Origin: CAIJMU01 sp035531315
GTDB lineage: Bacteria > Spirochaetota > Spirochaetia > Treponematales > Rectinemataceae
Direction of reading: 5' to 3'
Length of the DNA stretch: 19,664 nucleotides
Assembly (NCBI GenBank): GCA_035531315.1
Contig: DATKTD010000328.1
Coordinates: 1 to 19,664 of the forward strand
The notes under the pieces are model-generated. The model made no database searches, was not told the DNA's origin, and worked only from the letters and a program-made list of their open reading frames with translations. Below are positions 12,503 through 19,664 of this stretch, piece by piece. Positions within the stretch are counted from its first letter, which is position 1, and each line of letters starts with the position of its first letter. Position numbers and translations under genes: made by a program.

Positions 12503-12509
12503 CTCTGGC

Positions 12510-15458
12510 ATGCGCCAACACCATCCCGCCTTCATCACCCTCTCCGAGACGGAGCTGCCCGAATACCGGGCCCGCGGCATTCTCCTCCGTCACGCGAAGA
12601 CGGGCTGCGAGGTCTACAAGCTCGAGGCCGAGGACGTCGAGAATTCCTTCGCCTTCGTGTTCAGGACCCCACCCCGCGACGCCACGGGCGTGGCCCATAT
12701 CGTGGAGCATTCGGTGCTCTGCGGTTCCCGGGCCTATCCGGTAAAGGATTCCTTCCTCGTCATGTCGCGACGGAGCCTGGCCACCTTCCTCAACGCCTTC
12801 ACCTGGCCCGACAAGACGGTCTATCCCGCCGCCAGCGCGGTGCGACAGGATTTCTGGAACCTCCTCTCGGTTTACGGCGACGCCGTCTTCCGCCCCCTCC
12901 TCTCCGAAGAGACCTTCATGCAGGAGGCCCATCACTACGAATACGACACGGACGGCCATCTCATCGTCAAGGGCGTCGTCTACAACGAGATGCGGGGCGA
13001 CTACTCCTCCGCCGACTCCCTCGCCGGCACGGCATCCTCGACGAGCCTCTTCTCCCCCGGCCATCCCTACTCCTTCGATTCGGGCGGTGACCCCGCCAAG
13101 ATACCCGAGCTCGACTACGAGACCTTCAAGGCCTTCCACGCCGAGCGCTACCATCCTTCCAATTGCAAGATATTCTTCCACGGCGACATTCCCCTCGCCG
13201 AGGAGCTCGCCTTCCTCGAGGACAACTTCCTCTCCGGCTTCACGGCAAGACCCGCCGATAGCGCGGTCCCCGTCCAAAGCGCCTTCGCGGAGCCGAAGCG
13301 CGTCGATGTCCCCTACCCCCTCGCCGAAGGCGCGGAGGCGAGCACCCAAATCGTGGTCAATTGGCTCGGCGCCGAGATCACCGACGAACTCGAGGCCTTC
13401 GGTCTCGAACTCCTCGCCGAGACCCTCCTCGGCCACGACGGTTCGCCCTTGGCCGCGGCGCTCAGGGCCTCGGAGCTCGGCGAGGACCTCTCGCCCCAAT
13501 GCGGTATCGACACCGTCTTTAGGCAGGTCATCTTCTCCGCCGGTTTGAGGGGGACGAGGGCCGGCCGAGAGGCCGAGGTCGAAAAGCTGATACTCGAGAC
13601 CATCGGAGACATCGTCGAAAAGGGCATAGCGCCGAGGGCCAAGGAGGCCGCGATCCACGCCTTCGTCTTCGCCAACCGCGAGGTTCGCCGCGACTCCACG
13701 AGCTACGGCCTCAAGCTCCTCTTCCGCTCGCTCCGCGGCTGGCTCCACGGTTCCGGCCCCGAGGCCACCCTCTCCTTCGCCAAGGTGCTCGAAAGGGCCC
13801 AGGCCGCGATGGAGACCGAGCCCCGCTGGCTCGAAGGGCTCGCGAAAAAGTGGCTCCTCGACAACCCCCACCGCTCGACGGTGACCGTCCGACCCGAGGC
13901 GGGCCTCTTCGAGCGGCGCAAGGCCGAGGAGGAAGCCGCCCTTAGCGCGAAGGAAGCGGCCCTCGGCGAGGCGGGCCGCGCCGAACTCAGGGCAGCCCAG
14001 GCGAGGCTCGAGGCCATCCAGTCGGCCCCCGATTCGACCGAAGGCCTCGCCCTCCTGCCCATGCTGCGCGTCGAGGATCTTCCGCGAGCGATCGAGCGCA
14101 TCGAGAGGGAAAAGGTCGAGATAGCGGGCATTTCCCTGACGCGGAAGCCGAACTTCACGAATGACGTCGTCTACCTCGAGCTCGCCTTTCCCCTCGACGA
14201 CCTACCGCGGGAGGTCCAGGTATGGATGCCCCTCCTCTCACGCTTCATCTCCGGGGCCGGTCTTCCCGGACTGGCTTGGGCCGAGGTCGCCGAGGAGCTT
14301 GCCCTCAACGCCGGTGGCTTCGGTTCCTCCCTCGACGCGGGACGTCTGGCGAGCCGCGAAGGCGACAGGGGTCGGGGAGATAGGCCGGGAGACACTCGCT
14401 CCTACTTCTTCATCAGGCTCAAGGCCCTCGCGGAGCGTTTTCCGAAGGCCCTCGCCCTCGTGACCCGTCTCCTTACCGAGGCGGACGCCCGAGACGTGGA
14501 TCGGGTCGGCGACCTCCTCGCGGAGCTGGGGAACGACATACTTTCGGCCATCGTGCCCTCGGGCAACGCCTTCGCCGTCTCGCGGGCCTGTGCGGGTTTC
14601 GGCGAGGCTCTATCGATAGAAGACCTGTGGCGCGGAACGAGTCAGGTTGGCTTCGTCAAATCGCTGCGAGCTGAAAAGAAGATAGATACGATCGCCTCCG
14701 CCCTGGATGCGCTCCGCTCGGCCATCTTCGTGAGAAAGGGCCTCCGGGCCAGCATCTCCGCCGACCCGGCCCGTCTCGACGGGGCGACGCGCGCCCTCGA
14801 GGCCCAGCTCCCCCTCCTCGCCGGCGAGGCCCGGCCCGTCTGGCCCCTCTCGCCAGCCCTCGACCCGCCACAGAGGGACGAGGCCTGGACCATTTCGGCC
14901 CAGGTCGGCTACGCGGCCACCGCCTGCCGGGCTTCGCGCTTCGGCGAGGCTTCCTTTCCCGCCGAAACCGTCCTCCTCCACCTCATGAATCGCGGGGCCC
15001 TCTGGGATGAGCTACGCGTCCGGAGGGGGGCCTATGGGGCCTCGGCCTGGATCGAGAGCCTCGAGGGTGTGGCCTGTTTCTCGACCTACCGAGATCCCAG
15101 CCCCGCGAAGAGCATCGGCTGGTTTCGAGAAGCCATGCTCGCCGCGGCCGGGGGAGAGGGAATGGAGGCGGCGGCCGAATCGGTCATTGGAGCCTCCGGC
15201 CGCGACATAAAGCCCCTCCTTCCCGAAGAACGTTCCTCGGTCGATTTCAGGCGCGAGCTCTTCGGCATCACCGACGAGCTCAGGCAGGCTAAACGGGACG
15301 GCATGCTCGCCGCCACCCGGGCCGATCTCGAGGCCGCCGCGACCCGGCTCGCCGCGTCGATGGAAGACGCCACCTCCGTATTGATTTCCGGCGAGTCGGA
15401 TATACAATGGACACGTCGAATGCGGCCCGATACCCGCATCGTCGCGACGCCCCTGTGA
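12510..15458 (+). CDS. PreP-like zinc metallopeptidase (M16C)
   Basis: This 982-residue enzyme belongs to the pitrilysin M16C family (presequence protease, falcilysin-like), which degrades unstructured peptides inside a closed two-lobed chamber. The inverted zinc motif is HIVEH (His63, Glu66, His67) followed by SVLCGSRAYPVKDSF, a family signature. The third ligand is probably Glu160 in VVYNEMRGDYSS (156-167). A central coiled-coil hinge rich in Glu and Ala lies around 465-515. Length is normal, and no signal peptide is seen, so action in the cytoplasm is likely. The ATG lacks a Shine-Dalgarno sequence. A small ORF starts at its stop codon, and a promoter lies in its last 80 bases. Confidence 0.94.
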   Translation: MRQHHPAFITLSETELPEYRARGILLRHAKTGCEVYKLEAEDVENSFAFVFRTPPRDATGVAHIVEHSVLCGSRAYPVKDSFLVMSRRSLATFLNAFTWPDKTVYPAASAVRQDFWNLLSVYGDAVFRPLLSEETFMQEAHHYEYDTDGHLIVKGVVYNEMRGDYSSADSLAGTASSTSLFSPGHPYSFDSGGDPAKIPELDYETFKAFHAERYHPSNCKIFFHGDIPLAEELAFLEDNFLSGFTARPADSAVPVQSAFAEPKRVDVPYPLAEGAEASTQIVVNWLGAEITDELEAFGLELLAETLLGHDGSPLAAALRASELGEDLSPQCGIDTVFRQVIFSAGLRGTRAGREAEVEKLILETIGDIVEKGIAPRAKEAAIHAFVFANREVRRDSTSYGLKLLFRSLRGWLHGSGPEATLSFAKVLERAQAAMETEPRWLEGLAKKWLLDNPHRSTVTVRPEAGLFERRKAEEEAALSAKEAALGEAGRAELRAAQARLEAIQSAPDSTEGLALLPMLRVEDLPRAIERIEREKVEIAGISLTRKPNFTNDVVYLELAFPLDDLPREVQVWMPLLSRFISGAGLPGLAWAEVAEELALNAGGFGSSLDAGRLASREGDRGRGDRPGDTRSYFFIRLKALAERFPKALALVTRLLTEADARDVDRVGDLLAELGNDILSAIVPSGNAFAVSRACAGFGEALSIEDLWRGTSQVGFVKSLRAEKKIDTIASALDALRSAIFVRKGLRASISADPARLDGATRALEAQLPLLAGEARPVWPLSPALDPPQRDEAWTISAQVGYAATACRASRFGEASFPAETVLLHLMNRGALWDELRVRRGAYGASAWIESLEGVACFSTYRDPSPAKSIGWFREAMLAAAGGEGMEAAAESVIGASGRDIKPLLPEERSSVDFRRELFGITDELRQAKRDGMLAATRADLEAAATRLAASMEDATSVLISGESDIQWTRRMRPDTRIVATPL
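15381..15408 (+). promoter_or_regulatory. Internal promoter in the 3' end of the PreP-like gene
   Basis: TTGATT (15381-15386), a 16-base spacer and TACAAT (15403-15408) give one of the best -10 matches in the window (5 of 6). The predicted start near 15415 would serve the small ORF and perhaps the GGDEF gene independently of preP. Confidence 0.45.
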
Positions 15459-15715
15459 AGGCGACGCAAGCGGCGGTCGGCCGGGATGCCCACCGTACCG
15501 AGGAGCCACAGGCCATGGAAGAGCGCGGTCTTTCCCTGCTGAGGAAGCTCATGTCGGATGTCGAGGGGGCGCCCTTCCCTGGATCGGTCCAGGAAGAGCT
15601 GTATTCGATATGGTACGAACACGCCCAGAGCATAGCCCAGGAGGCCCTCGAATACCTGAATCAGGTAGATCCCGGCTACGGAAGGGATGACTCGGTGCCC
15701 GACGTCCTCGACTGA
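15455..15715 (+). CDS. Small hypothetical protein (about 65-86 residues)
   Basis: I do not recognise this protein. The most convincing part is the C-terminal 66 residues, starting MEERGLSLLRKLMSD, mostly helical and acidic, with the phrase LYSIWYEHAQSIAQEALEYL, and no membrane segment. Three starts are possible: ATG 15407 inside preP, GTG 15455 overlapping the preP stop in a GTGA arrangement, and ATG 15515 with a GGAG nine bases upstream. I chose 15455 because codon third positions between 15455 and 15515 are G/C-rich like the neighbouring genes and the overlap would couple translation to preP. ATG 15515 is nearly as good. The gene lies between preP and the GGDEF gene on the same strand. Confidence 0.6.
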   Translation: MKATQAAVGRDAHRTEEPQAMEERGLSLLRKLMSDVEGAPFPGSVQEELYSIWYEHAQSIAQEALEYLNQVDPGYGRDDSVPDVLD

Positions 15716-15777
15716 GGGCGCGAGCTCGGCGACCATTCCATTTTTCCGGCGCCCTGTTGCGCACAACGAGGCTGATA

Positions 15778-17985
15778 GTGGAGAGGGAAACAGGGAACGG
15801 GGCCTTCGCCCTCGTCGATCGGGACAATCTCGAGGCATGGCAGGTCATGCTGACGGATCCCCACGCGGCTCTTGCGCTCTCGCGGGATGTGCTCGCGAGG
15901 GCGCAGGATCTCGGCTACGCGGCGGGGGAGGCCGAATCCGAGCTCAATCTCGGCTGGTGCGAGCTCTATCTCTCCCATCTCGGCGAGGCGATCCGGCATT
16001 TCGAAAAGGCGAAGTCCGGTTTCGAGCGACTCGGAGAGCCGCTTGGCCTCATGAAGGTCCTGAACGCCCTCGGAGCCGTCCATCAGGACCTCGGGCGTTT
16101 CGACGTCGCGATGGACTACTACGCGCGAAGTCTCGACGAGGCGAGGAAGCACGGGAATTCCGTCCGTGAGGCCGTGACCCTCAACAACATAGGAGAAATC
16201 TGCCTCGAGCGGGGCGACGTCAAGGAAGGCCTCGACTACTTTCTCAAGGCCTACGAGACCGTCACCGAGGTCGACGAGCCGGAACTGGTGACCAATGTCC
16301 TCATAAACCTGGGCAAGGGCTTCCATTCCATGGAAAATTGGGCCCTGGCGAGGGATTTCGCCGAGAAGGCACTCGAGGTGACCAAGGACAAGGGCAACAG
16401 GATGCTGGAATCCGACGCCGAACTCGTCCTCGGCCGCATCATCAGGGACTCCGAGGCGCCCGCGGAAGCCGAGGTCCATTTCCTCCGCGCCCTCGCCTTG
16501 GCCGAGGAACTCGGCAGCGAGAAGGTCCGCGTCTCGGCCCTCCTCGAGCTCGGCGCCCTCGACGCCCTCCGCGGCGACAACGAGGCGGCCCTCGAGAGCT
16601 ATCGCAACGCCCTCGCGGGGGCGGAGCTCCTCGGGACGAAGAAGGTGCTCAACGAGGCCTACGAACGCCTGTCCGAGGTGCACGCTGCCCTCGGCGACTA
16701 CCAGATAGCCCTCGACTACTATAAGCGTTGCGCGCGCTTCGAACGCGAGGCCCTCGGCGAGGACACCTCGCGGAAGATCAACAGCATCACCGTGCAGTAC
16801 GAGGTCGAGCGAAGCCGGCAGGACGCCGAGATATACCGTCTCAAGAACATCGAACTCAAGGAGAAGACGGCCGAGCTCGAGGAGCTCAACGGGCAGCTCC
16901 TTTCGATCTCGGACATCGGCCGTCGCCTCACCTCGAGCCTCGATCTCGACACGGTGATAACGACCCTCCACGAGAGCCTCGGCCGGCATATGGACATCTT
17001 CGTCTTCGGCATCGCCGTCTACAGCGAGGAAGAGGACATGCTCGATTGGAAGGCCTATTTCGAAATGTCGAAGAGGCTTCACCGCCCCCTCCGCAAGCTC
17101 GACCCGCGCAGGAGCATAGCGGCATGGTGCATCAAGAACCGCAGCACCGTCTTCATCAACGACAGCGACGCGGAGATTCAGTACTACGTGGAAGGCCGGC
17201 CCATCTCGATCGGCAAGCCCACCGGCTCCCTCATGTTCCTGCCCCTGACGATCGAGGAACGGGTCATCGGCATCTTCACCGTTCAGGCCATAGAGAAGAA
17301 CGCCTATACCAAGCAGCATAGGATCTTCCTCGAAGCCCTCGCCCCCTATCTCGCCATCGCCATCGAGAACAGCCTCATACACGACAGGCTCGCCGAGATG
17401 CATCGTTCCATCGTCGGGGAAAAGGCCGAGCTGGAGCGGAGCGCCACCTACTCGAGCCATCTCGCCAATCACGACAGCCTCACGGGACTCCCCAATCGGA
17501 GGCTCCTCTTCGAGCTCCTGCAGAAGTCCTTCGACATGGCCACCAGGCTCGGGACGAAGGTGGGCATCATCTACATCGATCTCGACGACTTCAAGCCGAT
17601 AAACGACCGCTTCGGCCATCTCGCGGGGGACTCGGTCCTCGTCGAGGTGGCCCGGCGATTCCAAACGGCGATGCGTTCCTCGGACACGGTGGCCCGCGTG
17701 GGGGGCGACGAGTTCATCGTCGTCCTCACGAATGTCCACGACAGCTCGGTGATCGCCCTTGCAACCGAAAAGCTCGCCGAGGCGGCGCTGAGGCCGATGG
17801 AAATGCGTGAGGGCTCCTGCAGCGTCGGCTTGTCCATGGGCGTGTCGGTCTTTCCCGACGACGGAAGGGGGATAGAGGAGCTCCTGGGAAAGGCCGATGC
17901 CGGGATGTACGCTGTCAAGGCGAGCAAAAAGATAAGGTCGCCCATCGAGACGGAGGTCGCCACCATCCTGCCGTCAAAGGATTGA
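15778..17985 (+). CDS. TPR-GAF-GGDEF diguanylate cyclase
   Basis: The 735-residue protein is probably cytosolic and makes cyclic di-GMP. Residues ~15-330 are tetratricopeptide repeats (for example LNNIGEICLERGDVKEGLDYF). A coiled coil at ~335-375 leads to a GAF domain (~375-535). The GGDEF domain follows, starting near HDSLTGLPNRR (His565). The active-site GGDEF is intact (642-646), and an RSSD inhibitory site (633-636) lies five residues before it, so product feedback is expected. No EAL domain is present. The start is uncertain: GTG 15778 has GAGG six bases upstream, while an in-frame TTG at 15757 has no such site and ATG 15847 would cut into the first helix. TPR and GAF suggest control by partner proteins or a small ligand. 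Confidence 0.92.
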   Translation: MERETGNGAFALVDRDNLEAWQVMLTDPHAALALSRDVLARAQDLGYAAGEAESELNLGWCELYLSHLGEAIRHFEKAKSGFERLGEPLGLMKVLNALGAVHQDLGRFDVAMDYYARSLDEARKHGNSVREAVTLNNIGEICLERGDVKEGLDYFLKAYETVTEVDEPELVTNVLINLGKGFHSMENWALARDFAEKALEVTKDKGNRMLESDAELVLGRIIRDSEAPAEAEVHFLRALALAEELGSEKVRVSALLELGALDALRGDNEAALESYRNALAGAELLGTKKVLNEAYERLSEVHAALGDYQIALDYYKRCARFEREALGEDTSRKINSITVQYEVERSRQDAEIYRLKNIELKEKTAELEELNGQLLSISDIGRRLTSSLDLDTVITTLHESLGRHMDIFVFGIAVYSEEEDMLDWKAYFEMSKRLHRPLRKLDPRRSIAAWCIKNRSTVFINDSDAEIQYYVEGRPISIGKPTGSLMFLPLTIEERVIGIFTVQAIEKNAYTKQHRIFLEALAPYLAIAIENSLIHDRLAEMHRSIVGEKAELERSATYSSHLANHDSLTGLPNRRLLFELLQKSFDMATRLGTKVGIIYIDLDDFKPINDRFGHLAGDSVLVEVARRFQTAMRSSDTVARVGGDEFIVVLTNVHDSSVIALATEKLAEAALRPMEMREGSCSVGLSMGVSVFPDDGRGIEELLGKADAGMYAVKASKKIRSPIETEVATILPSKD

Positions 17986-18007
17986 GAGGAGTCGGGAAGA
18001 CGCGTCG

Positions 18008-18037
18008 TTGACAGCTGTTCCGCGACCGTGCTACCGT
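18008..18037 (+). promoter_or_regulatory. Candidate promoter of the PpiD/SurA-like gene
   Basis: A perfect TTGACA (18008-18013), an 18-base spacer and TACCGT (18032-18037) predict a start near 18044 and a leader of about 65 bases ending in GGAAGGAAATC before the ATG. The -10 match is only 3 of 6. Confidence 0.4.
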
Positions 18038-18108
18038 CTCCGTCGTTTCTCCCCCGAAACCGACCGCGACAACGGAGTCGCAAGCCCTCTCCTCGACGGA
18101 AGGAAATC

Positions 18109-19664
18109 ATGGCATCCCAGTCAACGAATGCAGGAGCCGGCAAACCGGCTCAGGGTCCGGCCCGGAAGGCCGCTTCAGAAGGACCGCGCAGGGGCATGAA
18201 GAACCCCCTGATCTATGCCGGCACAATCGTCTTTCTCGTTCTCGTCATCGTCGCCTTCGTCCTCTTCCCGACGACCGCGAGCGTCGGCGGCTCGGGAGCC
18301 CTGACATTCGGCAGTTTCGCGGGAAAGCCCATCAACTACGCCCAGGGTTCCTACATGGTCAACCAGGTCCAAGCCCTGAGCCAGGCCAACCCTTCGACCG
18401 ACAATTCCGACCTCGCCAACCAGCTGAGGAATTACCAGATCTATCGGGCGGCCTTCGAGAGCACCGTCGTGCATGACGGTATCATCGACGCCGTCGACCG
18501 CGCGGGCATCGTCGTTCCCGACGAGATCGTCGACGAGGCCATGATCAAGCTCCCCCAGTTCCAGGAGAACGGCGCCTTCTCGTCGAAGCTGTATCAGAGC
18601 AGCTCGAGTTCCCAGCGTCTGGAACTCCGCGCCGAGATCCGCGACCAGTATCTCACACAGAGCTACACGAACGCCGTCTACTCTTTCAGGCCCTCTTCGA
18701 AGGAAAACGACTTCATCGCCTCGATGGCGAAGGATACCCGCAGCATCGAGTTCGTCGCATTCCCCCTCTCGGCCTATCCCGATTCCGAGGTCCTCGCCTG
18801 GGCCCAGTCGAAGGCCGACGACTTCCGACGCCTCAGGCTTTCCCGCATCACGATGGCCAATCAGGCCGATCTCGTCGAGCTTTCGAAGAAGATCGCGGGA
18901 GGCCTCGCCTTCGCCGACGCCGCCAAGAAATCCTCGAACGATTCCTGGGCGAGCCAGGGCGGCGATCTCGGCATCCGATTCTTCCATGAGCTCCAGGGCG
19001 ACCTCGCGACTAAGGCCGATGCCGACAAGGTGGCTGCGCTCAAGAAGGGTGAAGTCTCCGCCCCTCTCAAGACCTCGAGCGGCGCCTGGGCCATCTTCAA
19101 GCTGGAAGACGATATCGTGGCTCCAGCCTTCACGGACCCAACGGTCCTCGCCGACGCGCGGAGTTGGCTGATGCAATCCGAGCGCGGCAGGGTCGAGGAC
19201 TGGACCATCGCGAAGGCCAAGGCCTTCGCCGCCCTTCCCGCGGCGGCCTTCGACGCCAACGCCAAGAAAGAAGGAGTCACGGCGAAGACCGTCGGACCCT
19301 TCTCGCTGGACTACGGCAACGCCACGGTGACCATCTATGGCCAGCGGGCTCCCCTCTTCACGCCGATTCCGACCGCGAACGCGCCCGAACTCTCCGGTGC
19401 CTCCACAAGCGACAAGTTCTTCCAGGCCTCCTTCGGCCTGGCACCCGGCGCCGTCTCCGATCCCTTCGTGCTCGGCGAGAACGTCCTCGTGATCAAGGTG
19501 AAGGAAGCCGGAGTCTCGACGGATAGCGGTCTGGTCTCGGTCTACTATCCCTACCTCGTCCAGAGCCTCGTCGACAACGACGTGCGGAACCTCTTCCTCA
19601 AGAGCCCCGAGTTCAAGGACAATTTCGCGAATGTCTATTTCAAGTACTTCAGCCCCAAGCCCAC
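18109..19664 (+). CDS. PpiD/SurA-like membrane-anchored peptidyl-prolyl isomerase or chaperone, C-terminus cut by window end
   Basis: The window holds 518 codons and no stop. A basic N-terminus is followed by one transmembrane helix (34-53), then a long domain outside the cytoplasm. The arrangement, with a SurA-N-like helical region (about 60-200) and a PPIC/parvulin-type segment at about 244-334, fits PpiD/SurA folding factors that help new envelope proteins leave the translocon. In the parvulin region SKKIAGGLAFADAAKKSSND, ASQGGDLGIRFF and KKGEVSAPLKTSSGAWAIFKLED are the recognisable family phrases. The exact catalytic residues cannot be confirmed, so it may be a chaperone only. The ATG has GGAAGGAA just upstream. 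It lies 123 bases after the GGDEF gene with its own candidate promoter. Confidence 0.85.
   Translation, partial: MASQSTNAGAGKPAQGPARKAASEGPRRGMKNPLIYAGTIVFLVLVIVAFVLFPTTASVGGSGALTFGSFAGKPINYAQGSYMVNQVQALSQANPSTDNSDLANQLRNYQIYRAAFESTVVHDGIIDAVDRAGIVVPDEIVDEAMIKLPQFQENGAFSSKLYQSSSSSQRLELRAEIRDQYLTQSYTNAVYSFRPSSKENDFIASMAKDTRSIEFVAFPLSAYPDSEVLAWAQSKADDFRRLRLSRITMANQADLVELSKKIAGGLAFADAAKKSSNDSWASQGGDLGIRFFHELQGDLATKADADKVAALKKGEVSAPLKTSSGAWAIFKLEDDIVAPAFTDPTVLADARSWLMQSERGRVEDWTIAKAKAFAALPAAAFDANAKKEGVTAKTVGPFSLDYGNATVTIYGQRAPLFTPIPTANAPELSGASTSDKFFQASFGLAPGAVSDPFVLGENVLVIKVKEAGVSTDSGLVSVYYPYLVQSLVDNDVRNLFLKSPEFKDNFANVYFKYFSPKP

Noticed and set aside
11888..12580. Cobalamin riboswitch or longer N-terminus for the adenosyltransferase
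   Set aside because: The conserved start MSIVTKTGDGG is at 12427, only 81 bases separate it from the divergent gene, and the upstream frame lies inside preP.
15407..15454. ATG 15407 as the start of the small ORF
   Set aside because: It overlaps the promoter -10 box that would transcribe the ORF and lies upstream of the predicted transcription start; GTG 15455 or ATG 15515 fit better.

Overview
The window is high-G+C bacterial DNA, dense in genes and almost entirely chromosomal housekeeping and signalling in character. A flagellar-switch FliG with a long extra N-terminus, a multi-pass chemoreceptor without HAMP, a full-length PreP-type metallopeptidase and a TPR-GAF-GGDEF protein together suggest a free-living, high-G+C spirochaete (Spirochaetota). 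This is an inference from gene content: no rRNA or other taxonomic marker is present. I see no tRNA, rRNA, CRISPR array, insertion sequence or phage gene.

Layout. (1) 1-3230 is a metalloid/metal-response island. It holds an MFS exporter (cut by the window edge) and an ArsP-type permease on the minus strand, an ArsR-family repressor on the plus strand, a small CSRC-motif thioredoxin on the minus strand, and an unrecognised 120-residue protein with a Cys-Cys pair. A 66-bp divergent operator/promoter occurs twice (1680-1745 and 2815-2880, 55 of 66 bases identical, no gaps). The first copy is followed by what looks like a decayed, internally deleted second arsR. (2) 3227-7617, minus strand: mannonate dehydratase uxuA, then the htrA-uvrB pair, in which uvrB seems to start at a TTG overlapping the htrA stop. 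(3) 7750-11818, plus strand: a zinc-dependent phospholipase C-like protein, a six-helix methyl-accepting chemotaxis protein and a FliG paralogue. (4) 11888-12427, minus strand: PduO-type cobalamin adenosyltransferase, divergent from (5) the plus-strand run at 12510-19664: PreP-like peptidase, a small unknown ORF, a diguanylate cyclase and a PpiD/SurA-like chaperone cut by the window end.

How the genes fit together. In the metalloid island an ArsR repressor would release two divergent promoter regions and perhaps a third operator. This would express an efflux permease, an MFS pump and redox/metal-handling small proteins. HtrA and the PpiD/SurA-like protein belong to envelope protein quality control, and PreP to peptide clearance. 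The chemoreceptor, FliG and the GGDEF protein belong to motility and c-di-GMP signalling.

The most unexpected signal is about expression. Several genes (arsR, uxuA, the phospholipase-like gene, fliG, pduO, preP) have no Shine-Dalgarno sequence, and candidate -35/-10 boxes sit so that transcription would begin at or within a few bases of the start codon. Other genes in the same window have clear GGAG-type sites. This points to a mix of leaderless and led mRNAs. All functions are read from sequence motifs; no database search was possible.
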